A DNA stretch of 64,000 nt from Ignavibacteria bacterium (GTDB lineage Bacteria > Bacteroidota > Ignavibacteria > Tepidaquicellales > OLB5): assembly GCA_017303675.1 (NCBI GenBank), contig JAFLBX010000002.1:124001-188000 (forward strand), in the 5' to 3' direction. The position numbers and the translations under genes were made by a program. Below, one piece after another: positions 26,400-35,231 of the stretch; position 1 is the first letter of the stretch; every line of letters starts with the position of its first letter. The notes beneath the pieces were generated by a model. It was not told the origin of the DNA. It was given only the letters and a program-made list of their open reading frames with translations, and did no database searches.

Positions 26400-27512
26400 T
26401 TGAGTAACAAAACAGTCCTTCATATCGCGCCTGAAAATACTGCCGGCGTGCCGTTCAATGTAACAAAGATGCAGAGCATGTTCGGAATGCCAGCCCGGCT
26501 GCTTACCTTTTACAAGATTCCGTATGACTTCCCTGAAGATGTTTGCCTGAATCTTCCGCTTCCCAGAAGCAAAGTAGCCATGAAATGGCGGGAGTTCAAA
26601 CAGGCTAACATGCAGACAAAGATCAAAAAAAACAGCGCTGATATGTGGACACACCTACCTTATTTTGAGCCTAAGAATTCCGCTGAAAAAGCCTATATGA
26701 AGCTGCGCGAGAACCGAAATAAGCCTAAATTTCTGAAAGCACTTGATGAAATTAAAGCTGATACTTTTGATATAATCCATTTTGATGGCGGTATAGATTT
26801 TTTCAGTGATTCACAGCTTGCCAAAGCTTTTAAAATGAAGGGTAAAAAGATCGTAAACTGCTATTTTGGCGATGACCTTAGAACCCGCGGCATTGTAAGG
26901 GATATGGATGAGATAAGCGACCTGAACCTTACATTTGAATATGACCACACTTTACGCCACCCGGATATAAATTTCCTGTTCTTCCCGTTCGATAATTCCG
27001 CAATAGATTATATTCCTGATGATATTTACAATGAGTCAGCTTCGCAAAAGATAAGGGTCATACATTCACCAACGCAGCGTACTGTTAAGGGAACTGCAGA
27101 AATTTCTGCCGCAGTTGAGATTGTGCAGAAATCACGTGATATTGAATTTCTGCTGGTTGAAAATACGCCCCGTGAAGAATTGCTTAAGATCAAACAAACC
27201 TGCCATATTGCTATTGACCAGATTGGCAACAGGGGAGGGACCGGTTACGGAATAAACTCACTGGAGACGCTTTCTATGGGACTCCCGACAATTACCGATA
27301 TGAATTGCGGAATGGATACTTGGCTGCCTGAAAATCCGTTTATTGTAGCCAATAAAGATACACTTGCAGAACGGTTGCTCGAATTGATAGATAACGAAGA
27401 GCTTCGCAAAACTAAACGGGCTGAATCAAGAAAATGGGTCGATAAGTATCATTCATATAGCTCAGTATTCAGCAAACTCACTGAGTATTACCAAAAAGCC
27501 GGAATTATTTGA
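26400..27512 (+). CDS. Glycosyltransferase, GT-B fold
   Basis: The 370-residue protein has the layout of family GT1/GT4-like glycosyltransferases: an N-terminal acceptor domain opening VLHIAPENTAGVPFN, and a C-terminal donor domain with the GGTGYGINSLETLSMGLP segment near residues 280-300, the position of the E-x7-E type sugar-nucleotide motif. A final helix (ADKYHSYSSVFSKL-like) closes it. It starts with TTG at 26400. It is between asnB and the flippase gene in a polysaccharide cluster. The sugar and acceptor are unknown. Confidence 0.82.
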   Translation: MSNKTVLHIAPENTAGVPFNVTKMQSMFGMPARLLTFYKIPYDFPEDVCLNLPLPRSKVAMKWREFKQANMQTKIKKNSADMWTHLPYFEPKNSAEKAYMKLRENRNKPKFLKALDEIKADTFDIIHFDGGIDFFSDSQLAKAFKMKGKKIVNCYFGDDLRTRGIVRDMDEISDLNLTFEYDHTLRHPDINFLFFPFDNSAIDYIPDDIYNESASQKIRVIHSPTQRTVKGTAEISAAVEIVQKSRDIEFLLVENTPREELLKIKQTCHIAIDQIGNRGGTGYGINSLETLSMGLPTITDMNCGMDTWLPENPFIVANKDTLAERLLELIDNEELRKTKRAESRKWVDKYHSYSSVFSKLTEYYQKAGII

Positions 27513-27530
27513 TTGTTATTGTTTTGAATA

Positions 27531-27585
27531 GCCTCGACCTTTAGGTCGTGAAGTGAAACGAAATATAATTAGGGGCTTTAGCCCC
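27531..27585. repeat. Dispersed repeat with two palindromes, copy 1
   Basis: CGACCTTTAGGTCG is followed by a short AT-rich link and GGGGCTTTAGCCCC. A second copy at 51452-51509 has the same two palindromes and a similar link containing GAAGTGAAA. This copy covers the proposed start of the Wzx gene. Confidence 0.85.
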
Positions 27586-29070
27586 AATTTAAAACAGGTC
27601 TTATTGCCATCCCAAATACATAAAATATTTTCAGATACAATAATCTATACTATCGGGAGCGTGTTCAACCGCCTGCTCCCTTTCTTGCTCCTTCCTATCT
27701 ATACACTGTATTTTCCCCCGGCTGAATATGGAATATTTTCACTTGTATATTCATTCTGGTTCTTTGTTTCAGTGTTTTATTTGTATGGAATGGAAACGGC
27801 GTTCCAGAAGCTTTTCCTGGAAGCCAAAGATGACAGTTTAAAAAAGAAAATATACAGTTCAACATTAATACTGATATTTTCTACCTCAGTGTTATTCAGT
27901 GTTATCATTTATTTTCTTTCAGATTTTATAGCTTCTAAAATAACAGGCAGCACTTCCAACGGTTATCTGATTCGCCTGCTGGCATTTATACTGGTTGCAG
28001 ATTCCCTTTACCGCTTCCCGATGATACTTATCAACAGCATACAACGCTCCAAGCTTTATTCATTTCTTAATTCACTTGCAGTTGTGCTTAATGTTGCTGT
28101 GAATTTAATTCTGATTGTAGTATATAAACAGGGGATTGAAGCAATATTTTATTCCTATCTTGTATCATACACATTTTTATTCATTATATCCCTTATCCCT
28201 TCATTAAAGTATTTTAACTTTACTGTAAGTTCTGATACCGTTAAAGATCTTTTAAAGAATGCTCATCTGTTTCTTTATTACGGTATATTTCTTATTTCAA
28301 TTGATCTTATTGACAGGTTCATTCTTGAATATTTTAAAGGCTCTGCGGAAGTCGGAATATATTCAGCAAGTTACCGCATTGGTATCGTTATGAACCTGGT
28401 CATTACCGGCTTTAAAGTGGCATGGACCCCCTTCTTTATGAACATGAAAGGTGAAGAAGGTAACAAGGAAGTATTTTCTAAAGTATTCACATATTTCTGC
28501 TATGGAGGACTTGTTGTATTCCTTTTATTCTCTCTTCTTGCTGATGACCTTGTAAAAATTAATATCGCCGGGTATACGCTTCTTAATGATAAATACTGGA
28601 GCGGGCTTGTAATTATTCCCTACATACTGCTTGCTTATTTATTTTCAGGACTGTACCTGAACCTGAATGTAGCTTCATTTTTCCGGAATAAAATAAAATA
28701 CCTTATCATTTCCTCAGGTGCGGGATGTATCAGCAATATAGCTTTGAACTTTATTCTTATTCCGCGATATTCAATCACAGGTGCCGCAATAGCAACAATG
28801 CTTTCGTATTTTATTATGTTTATTGTGCTGTATATTTTTTCACAGAAAATTTACAGGATCAATTATGAATGGGGCTTTATTTTTAAAGCTGCAACTATAA
28901 CTCTTTTACTTTATGTTATTAATATTTACATACCCCATTTCTTCAAAATAAGCTATATTTACATAGTTTTAATTGAAATTATAAGTATTTTAATACTTTA
29001 CAGTGTTCTTTTAGGCAAACAATCAATAAACCTCATAAAGACATTCAGTGTTAAAAAACAGTTAAAGTAG
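27553..29070 (+). CDS. Oligosaccharide flippase (Wzx/MATE-like)
   Basis: A 505-residue polytopic membrane protein with about 12 to 14 helices, of the Wzx/polysaccharide-biosynthesis flippase type, which moves lipid-linked oligosaccharide across the inner membrane. The N-terminal helix pattern with SVFNRLLPFLLLPIYT, and the segment GSAEVGIYSASYRIG, are typical. The GTG start at 27553 lies inside a dispersed repeat, so the first 11 residues or so may be repeat-encoded; a TTG at 27604 is a credible alternative start. It follows the glycosyltransferase by 40 bases. Confidence 0.88.
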   Translation: MKRNIIRGFSPNLKQVLLPSQIHKIFSDTIIYTIGSVFNRLLPFLLLPIYTLYFPPAEYGIFSLVYSFWFFVSVFYLYGMETAFQKLFLEAKDDSLKKKIYSSTLILIFSTSVLFSVIIYFLSDFIASKITGSTSNGYLIRLLAFILVADSLYRFPMILINSIQRSKLYSFLNSLAVVLNVAVNLILIVVYKQGIEAIFYSYLVSYTFLFIISLIPSLKYFNFTVSSDTVKDLLKNAHLFLYYGIFLISIDLIDRFILEYFKGSAEVGIYSASYRIGIVMNLVITGFKVAWTPFFMNMKGEEGNKEVFSKVFTYFCYGGLVVFLLFSLLADDLVKINIAGYTLLNDKYWSGLVIIPYILLAYLFSGLYLNLNVASFFRNKIKYLIISSGAGCISNIALNFILIPRYSITGAAIATMLSYFIMFIVLYIFSQKIYRINYEWGFIFKAATITLLLYVINIYIPHFFKISYIYIVLIEIISILILYSVLLGKQSINLIKTFSVKKQLK

Positions 29071-29089
29071 CACTTTAAGTGTTTGGCTC

Positions 29090-29120
29090 TTGACAACACT
29101 AATAAATATAATTATATTTG
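29090..29120 (+). promoter_or_regulatory. Promoter of tRNA-Ser
   Basis: TTGACA (29090-29095), 17 bases, then TATATT within TATATTTG (29113-29120). It fits both the sigma-70 consensus and the TAnnTTTG box of Bacteroidota. The mature tRNA starts 39 bases downstream. Confidence 0.8.
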
Positions 29121-29158
29121 AAGAGCTTCTCCATTACTTTAAGGGTATTTCTGTTTAT

Positions 29159-29245
29159 GGAGAGGTGCGAGAGTGGTTGAATCGGTCGGTCTCGAAAACC
29201 GGTGTAGCGGCAACGCTACCGTGGGTTCGAATCCCACCCTCTCCG
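29159..29245 (+). tRNA. tRNA-Ser(CGA)
   Basis: The 87 bases fold as a class II tRNA: acceptor GGAGAGG pairs with CCTCTCC, anticodon stem TCGGT/ACCGG holds loop CTCGAAA (anticodon CGA, reading UCG), a long variable arm GTAGC/GCTAC, and a T arm GTGGG-TTCGAAT-CCCAC. CCA is not encoded in full. The long variable arm supports serine. Confidence 0.97.
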
Positions 29246-29294
29246 CAGATTATCGTTAAAAAAAAGAAGTTCTTAAAATTTTAATTATAGCACA

Positions 29295-29804
29295 ATGAAA
29301 CATTCAAAAATAATTCTGCTTGCCCTCATTTTCGGTCTCTTCTTTATTTCAAATACCCGCTTATCAGCCCAGGATGAAATGGACTTTGAAGACTTTATGG
29401 GAATGATGTCTGAATCCATTAACGAGCAGCAGCTTGATGAGCTGAGCTATATGCTCCCTTTAAAAATTAAGGTAACCGGCTACGCCAACGGTGATTTTTC
29501 CTTTGATGGTGAAAATGACCTTGTTATCGCAATCAGGGATACCAAGAAAACTCCTAAAAATACAGTTGATGTATATTTCTTCGAAAATATTGCGAATAAA
29601 ACTTACAAGCTTGTTAAAAAGCAAAACTACAAATATTACGAAATTTCTCTGGAAGTTTCCTTCCTTGTAAAAGAAGGCAAATGTTACGTTACCAACCGCG
29701 ATGATAATAACTGGTATTTTACAGGCTACAGGATAGATGAAGAAAAACTGGTTCAGGATGAAAAGGAAGTATTTCCAATCGAGTTTGAAAACGCAGGCAA
29801 TTAA
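29295..29804 (+). CDS. Hypothetical secreted protein
   Basis: The 169-residue product has a signal peptide (hydrophobic 5-20, cleavage near LSAQ) followed by an acidic segment (DEMDFEDFMGMM). It has a strand-rich middle with an FG-GAP-like word (YANGDFSFDGENDLVIAI). I recognise no enzymatic motif. It is flanked by tRNA-Ser and purB and followed by its own terminator. Confidence 0.7.
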   Translation: MKHSKIILLALIFGLFFISNTRLSAQDEMDFEDFMGMMSESINEQQLDELSYMLPLKIKVTGYANGDFSFDGENDLVIAIRDTKKTPKNTVDVYFFENIANKTYKLVKKQNYKYYEISLEVSFLVKEGKCYVTNRDDNNWYFTGYRIDEEKLVQDEKEVFPIEFENAGN

Positions 29805-29841
29805 ACATATTCTTTCCCCACTTAAAGCCTGTTTTCACGTC

Positions 29842-29869
29842 GCCCCGGATTGTTAGCCGGGGCTTTTTT
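29842..29869 (+). terminator. Rho-independent terminator
   Basis: A 7-bp GC stem (GCCCCGG/CCGGGGC) followed by six T. It ends transcription after the small secreted protein gene and separates it from purB. Confidence 0.85.
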
Positions 29870-30021
29870 ATTATCCTGAACGTAGTGAAGGATCTCATTT
29901 TGTATTTCAATCACATCGGATGATTTCAAGTCATCAGTTGAGTTGAGCCCGTTTCCCCTATGTTGGAATTTATACTGAAAAATAACCTGCTATGTGACTA
30001 TAATTATTTTAATTAAATATT

Positions 30022-30029
30022 TAAATTTG
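30022..30029 (+). promoter_or_regulatory. Possible -7 box directly upstream of purB
   Basis: TAAATTTG exactly matches TAnnTTTG. It ends three bases before the purB ATG, which would place the transcript start at or just after the codon. No -33 TTTG is obvious, so it may be chance. Confidence 0.3.
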
Positions 30030-30032
30030 TAA

Positions 30033-31328
30033 ATGATAGAAAGATATACTCTCCCCGAAATTGGAAAAATCTGGTCTGAAGAGAACAAATTTTCCATCTG
30101 GCTTAAAATAGAGATTTTCGCATCTGAAGCAAATAATAAGCTGGGTATAGTACCGGCATCTGCTTTAAAAAAGATCCGCTCCAAAGCTAAATTCAACGTA
30201 AAAAAAATAAATGAAATTGAAGCTGTTGTTAAGCATGATGTAATTGCTTTCCTTACTAATGTAGGCAGCTTTGTTGGGCCGGAATCCCGTTTTATTCATT
30301 ACGGTATGACAAGCTCAGACGTGCTCGATACTGCACTTTCAGTGCAGATGAAGGAAGCCGGTGAGCTTATTCTGAAACAGCTTGTAAAGCTGAAGGCAGT
30401 GCTTGCTTCCAAAGCCAAAAAATATAAATACCTTCCGATGGTTGGCAGAACCCACGGCGTGCACGCCGAAGCGGTTACGCTTGGACTTAAATTCGCACTG
30501 TGGTATGATGAAGTTAACCGAGATATTACAAGATTAAAGACCGCTGTTAAAACTGTATCTGTTGGTAAAATATCAGGAGCGGTAGGTACGTATGAACATC
30601 TGAATCCGTTTGTTGAGCGCTACGTATGCAGAAAGCTTGGCTTAAAGCCGGCTAATGCTGCAACGCAAATAATCCAGCGTGATATACATGCTGATTATAT
30701 GGCAACACTTGCAATAATAGCATCATCACTTGAAAAATTTTCCACAGAGATTCGCCACCAGCAGAAAACTGAAGTGCTGGAGCTTGAAGAACCGTTCACA
30801 AAAGGACAGAAAGGCTCTTCAGCAATGCCGCATAAGAAGAATCCGGTTATATGCGAGCGAATTGCCGGGCTGGCTAGAGTTATCCGCAGCAATTCCATTG
30901 CTGCCATGGAAAATGTGAACCTTTGGCATGAGCGTGATATATCACACTCAAGCGTTGAGCGAATGATTATCCCCGACAGCACTATGCTGCTTTATTACAT
31001 GCTTGTGAAAATGATCGAAGTGATAGACGGGCTGGTTGTTAACAAAGAAAATATAGCTAAGAACCTCAACCGTACTCACGGACTTATATACTCTCAGCGG
31101 GCTTTGTTAAAGCTGGTTGAAGCGGGTTTAACCCGCGAGCAGGCTTACAAAGCCGTTCAGGATAATGCCATGTGGTCATGGAAAACAGGCGAGGAGTTCC
31201 GCGACCTGCTTGAAAATGACAAGCTGATAGCTAAAAAAGTCAAAAAAGCTCAAATTGAAGATATTTTTGACCCCAAAAAGGTATTTAAAAATATAGATTA
31301 TATTTTCAAAAACACAGGAATTAAGTAA
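30033..31328 (+). CDS. purB: Adenylosuccinate lyase
   Basis: PurB acts twice in purine synthesis, cleaving succinyl-AICAR and adenylosuccinate to release fumarate. The 431-residue protein has the fumarase/aspartase superfamily features: HYGMTSSDV near residues 90-98, the TH of VGRTHGVHAE near 142-151, and the signature GSSAMPHKKNP near 266-276, with the catalytic serine in that loop. Length agrees with the short (Bacillus-like) class. It is a single gene between two tRNA-bearing stretches. The start ATG gives the expected MIERYTLPE N-terminus. Confidence 0.96.
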   Translation: MIERYTLPEIGKIWSEENKFSIWLKIEIFASEANNKLGIVPASALKKIRSKAKFNVKKINEIEAVVKHDVIAFLTNVGSFVGPESRFIHYGMTSSDVLDTALSVQMKEAGELILKQLVKLKAVLASKAKKYKYLPMVGRTHGVHAEAVTLGLKFALWYDEVNRDITRLKTAVKTVSVGKISGAVGTYEHLNPFVERYVCRKLGLKPANAATQIIQRDIHADYMATLAIIASSLEKFSTEIRHQQKTEVLELEEPFTKGQKGSSAMPHKKNPVICERIAGLARVIRSNSIAAMENVNLWHERDISHSSVERMIIPDSTMLLYYMLVKMIEVIDGLVVNKENIAKNLNRTHGLIYSQRALLKLVEAGLTREQAYKAVQDNAMWSWKTGEEFRDLLENDKLIAKKVKKAQIEDIFDPKKVFKNIDYIFKNTGIK

Positions 31329-31352
31329 ACAAGAGATATTTTGCGAGCGAAG

Positions 31353-31398
31353 CGAAGCAATCTCATTCTAAAGCAGTTTTTAAGTTGAGATTGCTTCG
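31353..31398. repeat. Inverted repeat CGAAGCAATCTCA, dispersed element
   Basis: The 13-base arms CGAAGCAATCTCA (31353-31365) and TGAGATTGCTTCG (31386-31398) are perfectly complementary with a 20-base loop. Part of the same word recurs at 51353-51380 and, more weakly, near 15740, always in spacers. Confidence 0.75.
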
Positions 31399-31439
31399 TT
31401 ACTTCGTTCTTGCCAAATTGTTCTTTACTTTCCCTTTCC

Positions 31440-31470
31440 TTGAAATTCTCCCATTTTTTCATTAAATTTG
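31440..31470 (+). promoter_or_regulatory. Promoter-like pair upstream of tRNA-Val
   Basis: TTGAAA (31440-31445), 17 bases, then TAAATTTG (31463-31470), an exact TAnnTTTG. The tRNA is over 200 bases downstream, which leaves room for a short RNA or a long tRNA leader. Confidence 0.6.
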
Positions 31471-31476
31471 TAGTCT

Positions 31477-31550
31477 AATAATGAACTATTTTAGCCCGCC
31501 TGGCTGCTAAATCCGTTCCGGACTGAATGCTTCAGTTTCGTTTCATTTTC
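31477..31550 (+). ncRNA. Candidate short untranslated RNA (tentative)
   Basis: The sequence directly after the promoter-like pair holds a small hairpin AGCC/GGCT and then ACTGAA-TGC-TTCAGT (31522-31536) followed by a T-rich run, which could be a weak terminator. No known RNA family is recognised. The alternative is that this is simply the leader of tRNA-Val. Confidence 0.25.
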
Positions 31551-31677
31551 AAAGTCAGGATAGTTTTTGAAGTTTTCGCATAATTTTAGTTATACCAAAA
31601 TATCCAATTTAATATAAATGTAAGCTGATTATCAAGTTTTTGTTGATAATTGATCATTGTTAATTGTAATTTGTACA

Positions 31678-31751
31678 GGGCGGTTAGCTCAGTTGGTTAG
31701 AGCGCCACGTTGACATCGTGGAGGTCACCGGTTCGAATCCAGTATCGCCCA
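31678..31751 (+). tRNA. tRNA-Val(GAC)
   Basis: The 74 bases fold as a standard tRNA: acceptor GGGCGGT pairs with ATCGCCC (one G-T), D arm GCTC/GAGC, anticodon stem CCACG/CGTGG around TTGACAT (anticodon GAC), and T arm ACCGG-TTCGAAT-CCAGT. CCA is not encoded. Confidence 0.97.
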
Positions 31752-31902
31752 CAAGCGATATTTCAATAATACAAAATTTACGGTTAATCCAAATCTGTAA
31801 CACAGCATTTCTCGTCCCGTTAAAATGGGTATATAGCTAACAAGTTATTTAGTTTGTATCAAAAAAAGTATTGGGGATAATTAATAATTTAATAAAATTA
31901 AA

Positions 31903-33078
31903 ATGAATAAAATTATCAAATCAGCGGTTTTAGTTTTTTTGTTTATGTTTTCATCAACCCTGTTTTCACAGATTTATTCTCCTAAGGATATTATAAGTAT
32001 CTACGATCCTTTTACAATTACTTTTAATGATCTGGTGCTTAATACCAATGATGATGAGTTCAAAGAGCATAATTTTTTGGTAGTCGTAACTATAACAATC
32101 GGACCCGAAAAGATAATCAAATTCTTCTACAAAGATGACCTGCTTTACAACAACATGAAGAATTTCAATGATGATTACTGGGCAGTTTCTTTCACAGCAA
32201 AGAAAAATAACATAATACTTATCCCGGCACTGTTCAATATACCCAATAACGGGGGACAGATAACAATTAAAATGGAAGGCTACTCGAACCTGAGCGCCGG
32301 CGATGAAGCAATGATGAACCAGATGAGCACTTCTTATGTATACTGCAGCTCATCAATGTACGGCGCTATGGAGCTTGCCAATAAATATCTAGCAACTTCA
32401 ACAGATATCAACAAGGCCAATACAAGCCTTTTAACAAGCGCAGAAGTTCTACAAAGGAATGTATCAACAAGAGCAGGAATTTTTTATCTCGGTAATCCTA
32501 CAGAGGTCAGTTACGCAGTGCCTGAGAACCCCGATAAATCAATCGGAACCAACATACTTCTGCAGGGACAGAAAAAAGTTGAATCAAAGCTTTCAAGCAA
32601 AACAACAGACCAGTGGAATTTTACTGTAACTAAGCTGTATGATGTTAAGATAGTTCAGAATGAATCATATTTTAATAAAGTTAAAGCATTGTTCAATGAC
32701 ATTATAAATATGTCAAAGATCGATGAAAATAAACGCGAAGGTCTCATCGCAAGATGTAACGAAATTATCAGCGAAGATATGGTTATGGGCAGAAAAACCG
32801 GTGTTTATCTTAATGAACAGGTTATAAAGCAGGTTTCGTATCTTATGAACTTCCTCAAAGCTGATATCAGGGCAAAATCAGATACAGCATCTTCAACAAC
32901 TGAGTTTATGAAATCTGATGAACGTGAAGCGTTAACATATATGGAAGTGAATATAAAAAATGATGATTATAATCTGGATAATCAGTATATCTATGATGAT
33001 TTTATACATTCATCAGTAGGCAGAGGCGCTATCCAGAAAGAAATAGATATTATCAGAAGGTATTACCAGTTAAAATAA
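31903..33078 (+). CDS. Hypothetical secreted protein
   Basis: A 391-residue protein with a signal peptide (hydrophobic 5-21, cleavage near TLFSQ). The body has no motif I recognise; residues 1-170 look strand-rich and the rest mainly helical, with charged residues. It should be periplasmic or surface-located. It lies between tRNA-Val and thrS and has no evident functional link to either. Confidence 0.72.
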   Translation: MNKIIKSAVLVFLFMFSSTLFSQIYSPKDIISIYDPFTITFNDLVLNTNDDEFKEHNFLVVVTITIGPEKIIKFFYKDDLLYNNMKNFNDDYWAVSFTAKKNNIILIPALFNIPNNGGQITIKMEGYSNLSAGDEAMMNQMSTSYVYCSSSMYGAMELANKYLATSTDINKANTSLLTSAEVLQRNVSTRAGIFYLGNPTEVSYAVPENPDKSIGTNILLQGQKKVESKLSSKTTDQWNFTVTKLYDVKIVQNESYFNKVKALFNDIINMSKIDENKREGLIARCNEIISEDMVMGRKTGVYLNEQVIKQVSYLMNFLKADIRAKSDTASSTTEFMKSDEREALTYMEVNIKNDDYNLDNQYIYDDFIHSSVGRGAIQKEIDIIRRYYQLK

Positions 33079-33187
33079 TTTATCAAACCCTGAGTGAAAC
33101 GAAGAGTCTCATTCGCAGTTAGTAAAGTTACAATAGAATTGCTGCTCATGACATTAGTCAGGGATAATGAAGCAAATTAAAATGTAT

Positions 33188-33205
33188 AAACCGTTTTAAC
33201 GGTTT
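33188..33205. repeat. Short perfect hairpin before thrS
   Basis: AAACCGTT-TT-AACGGTTT is an 8-bp perfect stem 22 bases upstream of the thrS TTG. It resembles the arms of the structured element at 40652-40724 (AACCGTTT). It could be a weak terminator for the gene before or an operator; neither is demonstrable here. Confidence 0.5.
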
Positions 33206-33227
33206 TAAAAAATAGTTTTAAATACAA

Positions 33228-35198
33228 TTGAGCAATAACGAAAATATTAAAATTACTTTTCCTGACGGGAATTCGAAAGAATTCCCAAAAGGAACTTCAT
33301 CGCTTGATATTGCGAAGTCAATAAGCAAAGGACTTGCAGAAGATGTACTTGTTGCCGAAGTTAACGGGAAATTAGTTGATCTTGTTAAGCCAATAAACGA
33401 AGATTCTTCAGTAAAGTTCTACAAATTTGGTGATGATGAAGGCAGGAAAGTCTATTGGCATACCACGAGCCATATAATGGCTCAGGCTATCGAAGAGCTT
33501 TTCCCCGGCGCAAAGTTCGGGGTTGGACCGCCTATTGAAAACGGATTCTATTATGATGTTGACTCCGAACACAAGTTCACAGAAGAAGACCTGAAGAAGA
33601 TCGAAGATAAGATGCTCGAGATCGCCAAACGTGATCTTTTTACTCAGCGCGAAGAGTTAAAGCGTGAAGATGCTATTGCTTATTTTAAGTCAAAACGCAT
33701 CGATCCTTATAAAGTAGAAATACTCGAAGATATCGCTAAGAACGAAGAGTATGTTTCTTTGTATCACCAGGGTGGATTTACAGATCTATGCCGCGGTCCC
33801 CATATGCCCACAACTGCAAAGCTTAAAAATGTTAAGCTCTTAAGTGTTTCGGGTTCATACTGGCGCGGTGATTCAGACCGTCAGCAGCTTCAGAGAATAT
33901 ACGGTATTTCTTTCCCCAAAAAGAAAGAGCTTGATGATTACCTTAATTTCCTTGAAGAAGCCAAAAAACGTGACCACAGAAAACTTGGTGCAGAGCTTGA
34001 ATTATTTATGCTTTCTCCAAACGTTGGCGGCGGGCTGCCTATATGGCTGCCTAAAGGTGCGCTGGTTAGACAGGAACTCGAAGCTTTTCTTAAAAATGAA
34101 CAGGTTAGAAGAGGTTACCAGGTTGTTTACACTCCGCATATTGGAAATATAGAAATGTATAAAACCTCCGGGCACTATCCGTATTATAAGGATTCCCAGT
34201 ATCCGCCAATTGATTTTACAGATGAAACCGGGAAAAAAGAACAGTATCTTCTGAAACCTATGAACTGTCCGCACCATTTCCAGATATATAACCATAAGCC
34301 GCACAGCTACAGGGAGCTTCCCGTAAAGCTGGCTGAATTCGGTACTGTATACAGGTTTGAACAATCCGGTGAGCTCAACGGTTTATTAAGGGTCAGGGGA
34401 TTTACACAGGATGATTCGCATATTTTCTGCCGGCAGGACCAGTTAATGGATGAGCTTTGTGATGTTATCGATCTGACACAATATGTTTCAAGGTCACTCG
34501 GATTGAATGATATTCAGGCAAGGCTTTCATTTCGTGACCCGGAAAATAAGGATAAATACGGCGGCAATGATGAGTTATGGGAAAAAGCGCAGAAAGATGT
34601 TTCTGAAGCAGCTGAAAGAATGAAGCTTGTTTGTACCGTTGGTATCGGCGAAGCAACTTTCTACGGACCCAAGATCGATTTTATTGTTAAAGATGCGCTT
34701 AACAGAAAGTGGCAGCTTGGAACAGTTCAGGTTGATTACGTTCAGCCGGAAAGGTTCGACATGAATTACATAGGAAGTGACGGAGCAAAACACAGACCGG
34801 TTGTTATTCACAGGGCTCCTTTCGGCTCTATGGAAAGATTTGTGGGAGTATTAATTGAGCATTATGCGGGTAATTTCCCGCTATGGCTGGCGCCTGTACA
34901 GGCGGCAGTTGTCCCGATTACTGACAACCAGTTAGAGTATGCTAAGGAAATTAATGCTAAATTAAAAGCTGCAAAGTTCAGAACAGAGCTTGATGACAGA
35001 AGCGAAAAAGTTGGCTATAAAATACGCGACTGGGAAACTAAAAAGGTCCCGTATATGATAGTGCTTGGCGATAAGGAAATGCAGGCGGGTAATATTACCG
35101 TTCGCGCACATAAAAAAGGTGATCTTGGCAAGTTTGAGCTTGATGCATTTATTGGTGAGCTCATAGAAGAAAGAGATTCCAAAAAAATAAATTTATAA
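33228..35198 (+). CDS. thrS: Threonyl-tRNA synthetase
   Basis: ThrRS attaches threonine to its tRNA. The 656-residue protein has the N-terminal TGS domain (about 1-65), the editing domain with its HxxxH pair (HTTSHIMAQ near residue 78), the class II catalytic core with motif 2 near FRYEQSGEL-like sequence (here YRFEQSGELNGLLRVRGF in parts), motif 3 (RAPFGSMERF), and a C-terminal anticodon-binding domain (LAPVQAAVVPI). It starts with TTG, preceded by no good Shine-Dalgarno. It heads the thrS-infC-rpmI-rplT-pheS group, whose order is conserved in many bacteria. Confidence 0.97.
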   Translation: MSNNENIKITFPDGNSKEFPKGTSSLDIAKSISKGLAEDVLVAEVNGKLVDLVKPINEDSSVKFYKFGDDEGRKVYWHTTSHIMAQAIEELFPGAKFGVGPPIENGFYYDVDSEHKFTEEDLKKIEDKMLEIAKRDLFTQREELKREDAIAYFKSKRIDPYKVEILEDIAKNEEYVSLYHQGGFTDLCRGPHMPTTAKLKNVKLLSVSGSYWRGDSDRQQLQRIYGISFPKKKELDDYLNFLEEAKKRDHRKLGAELELFMLSPNVGGGLPIWLPKGALVRQELEAFLKNEQVRRGYQVVYTPHIGNIEMYKTSGHYPYYKDSQYPPIDFTDETGKKEQYLLKPMNCPHHFQIYNHKPHSYRELPVKLAEFGTVYRFEQSGELNGLLRVRGFTQDDSHIFCRQDQLMDELCDVIDLTQYVSRSLGLNDIQARLSFRDPENKDKYGGNDELWEKAQKDVSEAAERMKLVCTVGIGEATFYGPKIDFIVKDALNRKWQLGTVQVDYVQPERFDMNYIGSDGAKHRPVVIHRAPFGSMERFVGVLIEHYAGNFPLWLAPVQAAVVPITDNQLEYAKEINAKLKAAKFRTELDDRSEKVGYKIRDWETKKVPYMIVLGDKEMQAGNITVRAHKKGDLGKFELDAFIGELIEERDSKKINL

Positions 35199-35217
35199 AA
35201 ATTTTCCATTAATAATT

Positions 35218-35224
35218 AAAGGAG
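35218..35224 (+). promoter_or_regulatory. Shine-Dalgarno site for infC
   Basis: AAAGGAG lies seven bases before the ATC at 35232. The strong site and ideal spacing support the unusual ATC start rather than the internal ATG at 35349. Confidence 0.85.
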
Positions 35225-35231
35225 TAATTTT

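Larger units (their letters stand above)
31329..31677. other. Spacer with inverted repeat and promoter, no protein gene
   Basis: The spacer between purB and tRNA-Val holds a long inverted repeat (31353-31398), an exact promoter-like pair (31440-31470), and a possible short RNA, each listed separately. It closes with an AATTG-rich stretch like that after egtD. No protein-coding frame is convincing. Confidence 0.6.

Noticed and set aside
29090-29284. Open frame spanning the tRNA-Ser gene
   Set aside because: It reads through the tRNA, whose structure is complete. The frame is a by-product of its sequence.
33079-33227. T-box leader before thrS
   Set aside because: No specifier stem or T-box sequence was found. 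There is only one short hairpin (33188-33205). T-box control is also not expected in this phylum.
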